In this document: piece after piece, positions 38,745 to 48,344 of the stretch
Layout of the letters: each line of letters begins with the position of its first letter
Numbering within the stretch: the first letter of the stretch is position 1
Assembly (NCBI GenBank): GCA_017163975.1
Contig: JAFFSR010000136.1
Coordinates: 7,251,501-7,315,500, forward strand
DNA length: 64,000 nt
Direction: 5' to 3'
From: Anastatus disparis
Taxonomy: Eukaryota > Arthropoda > Insecta > Hymenoptera > Eupelmidae
Program-made: the position numbers and the translations under genes
The notes under the pieces: model-generated
Told to the model about the DNA's origin: nothing
What the model saw: only the letters and a program-made list of their open reading frames with translations
The model's database searches: none

Positions 38745-38997
38745 ACGTTTTCATATTCTTATAGTATTGTAATATTATTATTAGCATCATTATAGTTCAA
38801 TCTTTTTGTATAATGCTATTTTTAGAATTATCATTATTTTATCTTATGCATTAATATTATTATGTAAAGCATTAAAAGATAATTTATATTTTTGTTCCTC
38901 AAATGATTATGAACATATTGTGATACAAAATGTAATTCATCGTTGTATATTATTCTTTAGTGCCAGACAGGGTTTTACCCCAAGGCCAAATAAATTA
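38745..38997. repeat. Dispersed repeat, uninterrupted copy
   Basis: Similar to 39905-40102 plus 40339-40360. It ends AGTGCCAGACAGGGTTTTAC, CCCAAGGCCAAATAAA, perhaps a retroelement 3' end. It gives the empty site for the MITE at 40103. Confidence 0.65.
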
Positions 38998-38999
38998 CT

Positions 39000-39780
39000 C
39001 TGGTAGAAATGTTAACCAACATTTAGCGATCAGTTGCTCAAATCGCAACGACTAGGCCAACGGTTCAACCAACTCTTGTTTAAAATTATTGCTAATTTCG
39101 TCACAAAAAGATGAGTTTGTTAGCCAAGGGATAGCTCAAGCGTTGATTAACGTTTATGTACTGACATAAGGATCTGTTAACCAACAAATCCTTAATTTTT
39201 TAAATTAATAAGGAAAATAATTCTATTTTAAACTGTAGAAATGCTAATAGTTAATAATAGTAAAAATATAAATAAAATATGTTCCAATTAGTGATGTCGA
39301 ATGTTATTTCGCACGCTTACAAGGAACCGCACCTCAAGAAATGAAAAAATATGTTGAATATTTCGATGCAACATACGTCAATGGTACTCGAAGAAGAGGT
39401 AGACGAAAAGCAGTAGCAACAAGATATCCCATTCATATATGGAATCAATATGATGCGGCTATGGCTGGGCAGGCGAAAACAAATAACGTTTCAGAGGGGT
39501 GGCACAACCGATTCCACCTGCTGGTGTCAAAAAATCATCCCGACGTTTATTGTTGCATCAACAATTTTTTGAAAGAGCAAGGAGACACTGAAATCTTAGT
39601 CGTCGAACTATCTCTTGGTCGGAAAATCAAGGCTGCTCCAAAGAAAAAGTGAGTTGATTTGCAAACGAAGCTCCAAAGAATCGTCCTAATTTATGAAAAG
39701 TTCGAAATATTAGAATATTTGCAAGCTATTGGACAAACTATCGTCATTTCAAATTATATGTAAAAAATATATTCCAAAAA
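39000..39780 (+). mobile_element. MULE-type element fragment
   Basis: Begins CTGGTAGAAATGTTAACCAA, and its first ~240 bp match 28220-28460. A transposase fragment follows at 39273. No right-hand inverted end was found, so the element is truncated. Confidence 0.6.
39273..39652 (+). pseudogene. MULE-type transposase C-terminal fragment
   Basis: About 125 codons remain open. The segment YVEYFDATYVNG, a basic run RRRGRRK, YPIHIWNQYD, then TNNVSEGWHNRFH and INNFLKEQ match the C-terminal part of MULE-like transposases seen in arthropods, often in proteins with FLYWCH zinc fingers. The catalytic core and DNA-binding part are missing upstream. The DNA to the left matches a non-autonomous element, so this is probably a deletion derivative and not a domesticated gene. 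The frame ends at TGA after a lysine-rich tail. The family call comes from remembered motifs only. Confidence 0.65.
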
Positions 39781-40102
39781 ATTGTAAATATAATTTTTTT
39801 TCGGGGACTAATAAATTCGAGGAAAATATTTCGGGGAAATAATCGGGAACGAAAAACAACAGCTATTTGTAAAATTGCGCTACATTTTTCTTGGAAAATT
39901 CTATTACAATGTTTTTCTTTTATAATATTAATAGCTTGTTATAGCTCAATCTTTTGTTCTATTTTAATAATACTTTTATCTTATTAGATATACTTTTATG
40001 TTAAATACTTTAATGAAAATTTATTTTTTAAATACAATCATAATGTGATACATAATGTAATACGTTGTTGTATTTTACTCAATAGTGCCAGACAGAGTTT
40101 TA

Positions 40103-40336
40103 CACTGTTAAAAAAAATATTAAATTTAATGTAAAATATGAAACCAGCTTCCGATCCGTGTTATTAATTTTAAAAATTAATTCTTAAAATTACGATAAAA
40201 TTATTAATTTTTATGCAATTTTCTGGTAAAATTAAGGTAAAATTATTAATTTTAAGAATTAATTTTTAAAATTAATAACATGGATCGGAATCTGATTTCA
40301 TATTTTATATTAAATTTAATATTTTTTTTAACAGTG
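40103..40336. mobile_element. CACTGTTAAAAAA-ended MITE, copy 2
   Basis: The 234 bp element with CACTGTTAAAAAA / TTTTTTAACAGTG ends is mostly palindromic. It sits in TA of the repeat whose uninterrupted copy is at 38985, giving an exact TA duplication. Confidence 0.9.
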
Positions 40337-40436
40337 TACCCCAAGACCAAATAAACTTAAGTCTAAGTCAAAGTCTTCCTATTTTCTAATCACTCTCTCA
40401 CACATACTCTCATTCCTTCTTAATTTTTCTTGAATG

Positions 40437-40558
40437 GAAATTATAAGAGGACGGGCTCGCGCTCCTGTGATGCCGGTCACACAGTCTGTGTAAGCTATGG
40501 CGTTTAGCGCCACTATAGACAGGTGGACGCTTGTATCTACGCCGATGTCTTTTCAGTG
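40437..40558 (-). mobile_element. Truncated CACTGAAAAGACAT element
   Basis: Inverted match to the first ~120 bp of the element at 47870 (GCTATGGCGTTTAGCGCCAC, GATGTCTTTTCAGTG). The other end is absent. Confidence 0.7.
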
Positions 40559-40743
40559 TGTTAATATAACCACTGGGCGCATAATGAAATCATCGTTTAT
40601 TTATCATGAAATCATCAGTTTTGAAAAATCAACGTGCGTTAGAGATTTGTAAATTAGAAAAAAATAAAAGCAATAAATTTTTATTCGTGCAATTCTTTTT
40701 CGTATATTTTTATAAATTATTGTTTCTTAAGGTATCAGGCCTG

Positions 40744-41826
40744 AGTTTAAGCCTGAAGAAGAATCAAATTTAAATATAGTCATAATTTTTTTTTCTAATA
40801 ATATTAATTAATGAAACTTCTATTTACCTCAAATATATATATTGGGATCTGACATGAGGACGTGGTCTAAACTAAGATGGCGTTCCATAGCATACAATTT
40901 ACATTGTCATATATGGAGCAAATAACTAAGATGGCGTACCATAGCATACAATTTACATTGTCATATATGGAGCAAATACCTATTTTTGTTAATTATGAAT
41001 ATTTCTGTGCTATTGGGCAGATACTAATTCTACCAAACATAATTTTATATAAGGTGAACAAGTTTTCAGAACAAGACATATATAAGTACGTTAAAAATAG
41101 CAAAAGTATCGGTGATATAATAACCTTTTCACGCAAGACATACAAGAACATACAAGACGCATCAACGAATGCTTTCTGCTTGTATGCTACCATTCGCTCA
41201 GATTTTATTCACCAGAAAGCGTCTGGTCTATGTCAGATCCCAATATTAAATACAAGACTTTGATCCAAGAATAATTTTACAAAACCTCACCCAATGCTTA
41301 AAATTCTTTTGATTACTCGAAGAATGGATTTTTTAAATTTTGGTACTTGCCGTAGACTTTCTCACCCAATTTTTAACTAATTGATCTCAAAATTTCCAGA
41401 GATCTCCAGTTTATACATCCTCACAAAATAACAGTTTTAGTTTCTTTTAAAAAAAAAGAATTTAAAAATTTAGTTTAGAAAAAGTTGATAAAAATACATA
41501 TCTGTGAATTTTATGTAAGTAATTCAATTCAACATACATTTAAACTTATCTTATCAAAATTCCAGAACCGTTATTTTGTAAAGATATATAAATTGAAGAT
41601 TTCTGGAAATTTTGAGATCAATTAATTAAAAATTGGCTGAGAAAGTCTATCATTCTTCGAGCAATCAAAAGAATTTTAAGCATTGGATGAGGTTTTTTAA
41701 AATTATTCTTGGGTCCAAGTCTTGTATTTAATATATATTGAAGGTTAAGAGAAGTTTCATCAATTAATATCATTAGAAAAAAAATTATGACTACCTTAAA
41801 ATTTGATTTTTTTAAGCTTAAACTCA
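40744..41826. repeat. Large foldback with an insertion in one arm
   Basis: The left arm (40744-40841 plus 41244-41460) and right arm (41560-41826) pair over about 300 bp (CAATGCTTAAAATTCTTTTG against CAAAAGAATTTTAAGCATTG). The right arm is uninterrupted at the point where the left arm holds the 402 bp element. Confidence 0.8.
40842..41243 (+). mobile_element. TTGGGATCTGACAT-ended element inside the foldback arm
   Basis: Perfect 14 bp inverted ends TTGGGATCTGACAT / ATGTCAGATCCCAA with TA on each side. It contains two copies of a 54 bp direct repeat (starting AAGATGGCGT at 40877 and 40931). A 128-codon open frame (40877-41263) reads through the repeat and the right end. The protein is not recognised. 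Confidence 0.75.
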
Positions 41827-41990
41827 CAAAGAGAGGTCCCCACCTCCAGGACACGGATTTTTCTGAAACTGCGGGATATGATTTTTTGATGAAAAAAAAT
41901 GAACCCGTGTTTTTTCTTTTCGTCTAATAGGCCCCAGAGACCAAGATATAGGCATTTTTTTTAAATATAGTGAAACAAGCGCTTTCAAGA
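41827..41990 (+). repeat. Half-copy of the AGGAGAGT family
   Basis: AGAGAGGTCCCCACCTCC and GGACACGGATTTTTCTGAAA resemble the foldback end CCTCCGGATCACGGATTTTG. A related half-copy lies inverted at 57590-57747. The arm is single, so it does not fold. Confidence 0.55.
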
Positions 41991-42417
41991 ATTTAAATAG
42001 TCAAAAAACTAAAACTAAAAGACACAAATATATTTATGTCCTTGTAAGCCGTATTCGCATCAGTATCAAAAGGGCATAGTCAATTGGTATTGCTATATCT
42101 CTCGTGCTGTTCGACTCTATACAAGATTTATATGTCCTCCTGAAACATATTGAGTATCAACATGTCTCAGGGGAAATCAATATGGCATCATTGATCCTAT
42201 TATGTTTCGTTCAATATGTCAAAGAGCAATCATATTGAACAAAAATATAACTCGCGCTTCGACAGCAGCTATACTCATTAAGAAATGTCAATCTAAGAAA
42301 CAAAAGAAAAAATCAATAGAATCGAAATTTAATTTTAAAATTATTGGAAAAAACATTAATATTTTCAACTAATAAGTTATAGTTCCTCATACGGCCTACT
42401 TCGGACATAAAATCATC

Positions 42418-43987
42418 TATGTCCTTTGGCCGTTTATTCAGGTGGAATCTGAATCTCAAACAATGTTTGGAAAGTTCTGTATACATTTGTTATAAATAAT
42501 GATGATTGTAAATGAAAAATCTTTTCGAATTATTTGCAAAATTATAAATTTAGGTAAAGAAATTTGAAGAAGAATTTTGTTTTTATTAAAAAAAACGACC
42601 AATTTTTATTAAATAGGTTTTTTAATAAAAACGAAATTACATTGTCAAAATATTTATAATATAATATTAATAGTTTTTCATCAAATCTAGAATTGTAAGT
42701 TTAATTAAACATATGTATAATGAACCTTACAACTTATTTTCCAAACTTTCCAAAACTGATGTCAAAGTTATTATTATTTTCACGCGCTACCCTAGATTAA
42801 AAAAAGAATCATGTAAATCGGACCATAATTACCAGAGATATTGTTAATTTTCATATGCAATATGAATTTTATCTTTTGAAAATTTTTTTCTTGTTCTTGC
42901 ATGAAGAAAAAGATACCATCGTGCACATGCGCGCTGGCCGTTTATATACTCTGTTACCTGATATTCGCACTCAATGTAATGCGTAAAAAAATTTAGAAAT
43001 GATGATATATATAAAAACCACTTTGTATACATTAATGCCGTTTTACCAATAAATAATTTATATCATAAACTGGCTATTAAACATTGAAACGAGTTAAAAT
43101 GTTCAAAAACAATAGCGCAATTGTTAGTCAAAGTCAAAGCCATGTTACTCTTTTCCTTTTCACGATAGAAAACTTTTAAAAAATTCAAATCAAAGGCATT
43201 GAAGAGACCTTTCTTTTCCATTTTATAAAATTAATATATATAAAAAATTAGCTGAGATATATGAATTTATTTATAAGAATTAAAATTGTAAAATCGGAAA
43301 AACGCTAAAAAATAGTGCAAAAAAATAAGAAATTGAAATTTTTATAATCGTTTATGATAAAGGTATCCTACCATTACATGCTCAAGAAGTTTGACATATT
43401 TGCAATAATTATTGTTGACTTGGCATTAATTTGAATTTTTGACTTTTTTTTAATAAACAAATTAATGGTTGCTCTTCTTACGGGCCGAAACAGATCGGCT
43501 TGCAGGAGGATTAAAGACAATAGAAAATCTTTCTTTTTCCAAAGTTTCATCGAATTTCGAATAAAATATCTGTCTTTAACTTTAATTTGAAAAATTACAC
43601 ATTTTATCGGAAAAACTTCATTTCCCGAGAAAATTTCAAAATTTTAGAAAATCGCACATCCATAGTCTTGAAGAAAATTTAATTCTGAACAACTTTTGTT
43701 AAAAAAATTTTCTTCTAGAGTCAAAAGCAGCGCAGTTACAGAGGAGAAAAAAAAGTCGATTTTTCTATCTTAATTTGTTTATAAACATTTTTCCACAACT
43801 TTTTGAGATGGCGCACATCGATATTATTATTATACATATTATCTACAATATATTTCTGCAAAAAACCGGCCTGTAGCACGTTTTGCAGAAAAAAATTCTA
43901 ATTTGACTGGACTACTCGGCAATTTCAGCTCAAGCGACAAACATTGTTCTCGATTCATATTCCACCTGAATACGGCCAAAGGACATA
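42418..43987. mobile_element. 1.57 kb TIR element, TGTCCTTTGGCCG ends
   Basis: Left TATGTCCTTTGGCCGTTTAT then TCAGGTGGAAT pairs with right ATTCCACCTGAATACGGCC then AAAGGACATA. Outer TA is doubled. Inside there is no long frame, so it is non-autonomous. A weak relative of the end is near 42040. Confidence 0.65.
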
Positions 43988-44011
43988 TATAACTATTTTA
44001 TCCTCAAGCCG

Positions 44012-44377
44012 CAAATAGTATATTACGACCCAAGGCCAGTAAAAAAAGAAATGTCTCAGATCACATGTAATTGTCGGCTGAGGCGAAGCCGAAGTTGACA
44101 AACATGTGATCTGAGGCTTTCTTTTTTACTGGCCATGGGTCGTATACTATTTTTCTGCCCGACGACGCCAGAAAGCGGCAACTTTGTTTTGGGCAGCGGC
44201 CAGAAAGTTGACGCTTTCTGGCGTCGTCGGGCAGAAAAATAGTATACGACCCATGGCCAGTAAAAAAGAAAGCCTCAGATCACATGTTTGTCAACTTCGG
44301 CTTCGCCTCAGCCGACAATTACATGTGATCTGAGACATTTCTTTTTTTACTGACCTTGGGTCGTAATATACTATTTG
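44012..44377. repeat. Composite tail-to-tail palindrome of the AATAGTAT family
   Basis: A 366 bp palindrome begins CAAATAGTATATTACGACCC and ends with its inverse. Each half is itself a hairpin (AGATCACATGT arms). The centre is a third hairpin, TTTCTGCCCGACGACGCC against GGCGTCGTCGGGCAGAAA. Half of it matches 26806-27027. Confidence 0.85.
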
Positions 44378-44665
44378 TATTCTCTATACGGAGCACAAAA
44401 TAGTGTATTCTTGTCCTAGGCCGCAAAAGAAAAATGTGTATATTCCATGTATTATTTTAATAAAAGTTCGCAGAAAAACGTTCTCAACGTCGCTGATTCT
44501 TGGAATTGAACTTAATGAACTGCTCGCTTTCCTTAATATCGCTATCCTTTTCTTACATATACTATACTGGATATGCGTTAACGAATAACGTGGACTCAAT
44601 ATATGTATATTATGAAAGAAAAAGAGAAAGCGAGAGAAAGATATAGTTACAAGTTTCGCGTGTTA

Positions 44666-44998
44666 AAACTTTTTTTTCTTTTTTAAATAATATTTTTTAA
44701 TTACAATTTTTATAGTTAGCTTTGTTTTATATTTTGTTGTATTTTTGTTTAATTTTAATGTTATATTTTAACAATTATTAGTTGTTTTTATAATTGAATT
44801 CTTTTTATTCTATTTTTTTAAAACTTTTTTTTTCTTTTTTTTAAATAATATTTTTAATTATAATTATTATAGTTTAGCTTTATTTTATATTTTATTGTAT
44901 TTTTGTTTAATTTTAATGTTATATTTTAACAGTTATTAGTGGTTTTTATAATCGAATTTTTTTTATTGTATCTTTTTATTGTATTTTAAGAATTATCA
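44666..44998. repeat. ~160 bp tandem duplication
   Basis: The segment with AAATAATATTTTTAATTA, TTTTGTTTAATTTTAATGTT and ATATTTTAACARTTATTAGT occurs twice head to tail. Confidence 0.8.
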
Positions 44999-45058
44999 AT
45001 TATTTTTTTATAGGCGTGGGGCTCCGCCCCAGTTTCCGCTTAACGGCCTTCGAGCAAA

Positions 45059-45195
45059 AAAATAGTATATGCAGTCACGGCCACAAACGTATCATTCTTG
45101 CCCGTGCAGCTGGAGCGGCCTCGCTACGCTAGGCCCTCAGCGTGCACTCGTCAAGAATGATATGTTTTGCGGCTTTGACGCCTAATATACTATTT
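45059..45195. repeat. GC-tipped hairpin of the AATAGTAT family
   Basis: Ends AAATAGTATATGCAGTC and GACGCCTAATATACTATTT. Inner pairs CATTCTTG and CAAGAATG, tip near GCCTCGCTACGCTAGGC. A separate small hairpin, GGGGCTCCGCCCC, lies at 45018-45030. Confidence 0.75.
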
Positions 45196-45340
45196 ACAAA
45201 TTTCAAAGAAACTTTAGAAATGTTATTTTGGTATGGAATGATAAATAAGAGCGCTTTAAATAAAAGCACAAAATATTACTTTTGATATTCAAATACTTGG
45301 AAATATTTTATTTAAAGTAATAATTTGACAATTACACTGA

Positions 45341-46004
45341 TTAGGAGAGTATCAGACCTCCGGATCACGGATTTTGCTCAAACTTTGGGATAAGTTTTCA
45401 GATGTCAAAATATGAAAAGAAACAGAATTTTAGATCGCAACGCTCAATATTTCCCTAGTTACAGGCAATTAAATAAAATCACTAAAAAAGTTACTAGATT
45501 TTCAAACGCATATAGTTCCTTAGCATTGATAGCTAGGAGCTTGAAACTTTTTTAAAATGAAAGCTGAGCTCAAATCCTTTCAAAATAGTAGTTATAGCAT
45601 GTCAAAATATTATTTTTTCCCAAAGTTATAGCGTGATAAACATTGGACCCAATTTCAGCTTTTGTTATTAATTAATATTTTAAAAAGAAAAATCAGGTCC
45701 AATGTTTATCACGCTATAACTTTGGGAAAAAATAATATTTTGACATGCTATAACTACTATTTCGAAAGGATTTGAGCTCAGCTTTCATTTTAAAAAAGTT
45801 TCAAGCTCCTAGCTATCAATGCTAAGGAACTATACGCGTTTGAAAATATAGTAACTTTTTTAGTGATTTTCTTTAATTGCCTGTAACTAGGGAAATATTG
45901 AGCTTCGGGATCTAAAATTCTGTTTCTTTTCATATTTTGACATCTGAAAACTTATCCCAAAGTTTGAGCAAAATCCGTGATTCGGAGGTCTGATACTCTC
46001 CTAG
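45341..46004. mobile_element. AGGAGAGT foldback, copy 2
   Basis: Near-perfect ~660 bp palindrome from TTAGGAGAGTATCAGACCTC to GAGGTCTGATACTCTCCTAG. Its inner 450 bp is almost identical to copy 1. Confidence 0.85.
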
Positions 46005-46475
46005 TGAGAGAAATCGGCTCTTAAAGCATGTGGAATCTATAGATATAGTATACTTGCCGTTAACAGAAATTCTTCTTGTTTTATGTCCTAATAACGATCT
46101 ACTTAAATCAAGCATAGAATCTGTTTTCTGATGCATCGGTGAACAATACCCAACCGCTACGTCTAGCTCAGATTCAACTTTTCAGAGCGGAAGCATCCGT
46201 TGCGCAAGGAGCCGAGGAACTTGCCCCACAATACAATTAAACGTTTCCACTTTAAAGAACAAAGAGGGCATTTCCATTCTAGATACAGCAGCTGATATTA
46301 AGAGGCGGTTGGGACTATTTGCCGCATGGTGACGCGGCGGTCAGGTGAGAGAAAAATGTAAAATAATTTTTACTCAGCGATTTACAATTCACTGAAACAA
46401 TAATATACCTTTACGTTCTTCTAACCTCAAAATCGCAACTTCTTTTCTCATTTTCGGCTCTCAGAACGTAAAATT

Positions 46476-46600
46476 CATTACGTTACTTGGACAAAAAGGC
46501 TTTTTAACGAAACTCGTTACAAACCTCGCCTTCGGCTCGGCTTGTAATCTTCTCGTTTCGTAAAAAAAGCCTATCTGTCCACGGAACGTAATGTACTATT
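46476..46600. repeat. GC-tipped hairpin within the TTAA element
   Basis: CATTACGTTACTTGGACAAA ... CTATCTGTCCACGGAACGTA ends with GTAATGTACTATT. Inner AGGCTTTTTAACGAAA and TTTCGTAAAAAAAGCC pair. Tip ACCTCGCCTTCGGCTCGGC. Confidence 0.7.
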
Positions 46601-46601
46601 A

Positions 46602-46882
46602 ATGTTGTCAATAACTCTGGCCATATATATGTGGAATAATTATTGATGCTAATCTCGTTTGAAAAGTCTAAAATATTGTTGTAAAGCGAAAAATGCAGTG
46701 CGAGATAGAGCCGGCGTGAACATATTAGTATTCATCATTCTTTAGTATTACTTTCTCTGTCGTGCTAAAGAAAAATACACATGTTTACATCGGCTCTATT
46801 ACGCGCAGCATTTTTCACTTTTCAAACAAGTTTAGCATTGATAATGATTCTACATGTATATGGCAAGAGTTATTGACAACAT
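46602..46882. mobile_element. ATGTTGTCAATAACTCT-ended MITE
   Basis: The 281 bp element has inverted ends ATGTTGTCAATAACTCT / AGAGTTATTGACAACAT, inner paired arms (GATAGAGCCG, CGGCTCTAT) and TA on both flanks. It abuts the hairpin at 46600. Confidence 0.8.
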
Positions 46883-47563
46883 TAGAGAGATATTATTCTC
46901 TTAATAAATTGTAAATCCGTGTATAAAAAATATTTTATATTCTTCTCTCAACTGCAGCGCCACCAAGCGGCAAATGGTTCCGACCGTCTCTTAATGCAGA
47001 AAAACGTAACGCCTTTAAAGGTGATACACTAATTAATACCAACGATGCAATCACTGTTACCGGAATCTCTACCTAACCTATAGATGCGGTAGGCACTGCG
47101 GAAATGGAAATAATTGGTTCCAGACACACATTCCACGTGCTACCATCAACATTACCTCTTACACACGCAGCTATATTAGGCTCACCTCATTTTGAAGATG
47201 AGTTGGCTAGAGTCTGTTACAAATTTCGAGCTCTTATTATAGCTAAAATACCGGTAGACCCCATTTCATTTTTAGAAAGAAAAACCCCAACCTGTGACAA
47301 AGAACGTGGATTAATTTATGAAGAAATGGCTACAAAAATAGAAAGTGACGAAAGTCGAATACCTAGGGTTGCAAATTCAAAGAAACCAAAAGCTAAGAGT
47401 GAAACAGAAAATTTTAATGCCTTACAACAACTACCATACCTGTCTTCTGAAAACGAAATACCTAATAAAATTATTAAGAGAACGAATCCTGATGATAAGA
47501 AAATTGGTTGTAATATTATACATCGTTTACCACCACACAGTAAGGTAGTTTTAAAGATACCTA

Positions 47564-47867
47564 CACCGAGAAACTTTTTGGGGCGAGAGACCTCTGTAGT
47601 GTAGGGCCGGGCGCCTCTATAAAGTAAACGAGTCGTCCCGTCTTGAGCATAAAGGTCTGAGACCTTTGTCACCGAGGCCGTACGTTTATTACGTTCGGCT
47701 GATGTATACATGGATTCGGTTTTTCCAGGCTTTATACCTTCAGTCTTCAAAATAAAGGTCTCAGACCTTTATGCGTAAGACACGACGCCTCATCGAATCG
47801 CTCCATTAACAAAGGTCTCTCACCTCAAGATTAACTAAGGTCTCTCGCCTCAAAAAGTTTCTCAGTG
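47564..47867. mobile_element. CACYGAGAAAC-ended TIR element
   Basis: The 304 bp element has ends CACCGAGAAACTTTTTGGGG and CCTCAAAAAGTTTCTCAGTG and TA on both flanks. Contains two exact palindromes (AAAGGTCTGAGACCTTT and AAGGTCTCAGACCTT) and repeated GGTCTCTC motifs. Confidence 0.8.
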
Positions 47868-47869
47868 TA

Positions 47870-48323
47870 CACTGAAAAGACATCGGCGTAGATACAGGCG
47901 TCCACCTTTCTATAGTGGCGCCAAACGCCATAGCTTACATAGACTGTGTGACCGGCATCGCACGAGCGCGAGCCCGTTCTCTTGCGGTATCCGTTAGCAC
48001 ATAGTATACAGTGCCGCCATTACGGCTTACTAAGTGTAGCTCAAACCGGTGTCGCTAAGGTACAGTCGACGGTAACATATTCTATGATAATTCTTTTTCT
48101 GCAATTTCAAAATAACGTAATCTTACTGGATGATTCCGTTAGTTCGCTCATTTTTATAGGTTAATTTTCAAATTTTGAAAAAAGAATTATCATAGAATAT
48201 ATTACCGTCGACTGTACCAGTGGGCTTCGTACAAGCGCCGGTTGGCTTCTATAGTAGACTGAAGCACGAGCGCCACCATAGCCATACCTATGTGGCGAGG
48301 TGAGGGCTGATGTCTTTTCAGTG
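47870..48323. mobile_element. CACTGAAAAGACAT-ended TIR element
   Basis: The 454 bp element runs CACTGAAAAGACATCGG to CTGATGTCTTTTCAGTG and shares its left TA with the preceding element. Motifs TAGTGGCGCCAAACGCCATA and GAGCGCCACCATAG are related across the element. An inner inverted repeat at 48059-48218 (GGTACAGTCGACGGTAA / TTACCGTCGACTGTACC) may be a further insertion. Confidence 0.8.
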
Positions 48324-48344
48324 TACTACCAAGCAATCAGTTAA

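Larger units (their letters stand above)
46302..46990. mobile_element. TTAA-flanked TIR insertion in the protease relic
   Basis: TTAA at 46298-46301 and 46991-46994 flanks 689 bp with ~40 bp imperfect inverted ends (GAGGCGGTTGGGACTATTTG / CAAATGGTTCCGACCGTCTC). TTAA duplication is typical of piggyBac-type or Kolobok elements. It encodes no transposase and contains two smaller elements. Confidence 0.8.

Noticed and set aside
47574..47604. Last ~10 codons of the 47104-47604 frame as native Pol sequence
   Set aside because: They lie within the CACYGAGAAAC TIR element; the Pol frame continues instead at 48326.
47316..47750. 144-codon minus frame
   Set aside because: Antisense shadow of the retrotransposon protease/linker frame and the adjoining TIR element.
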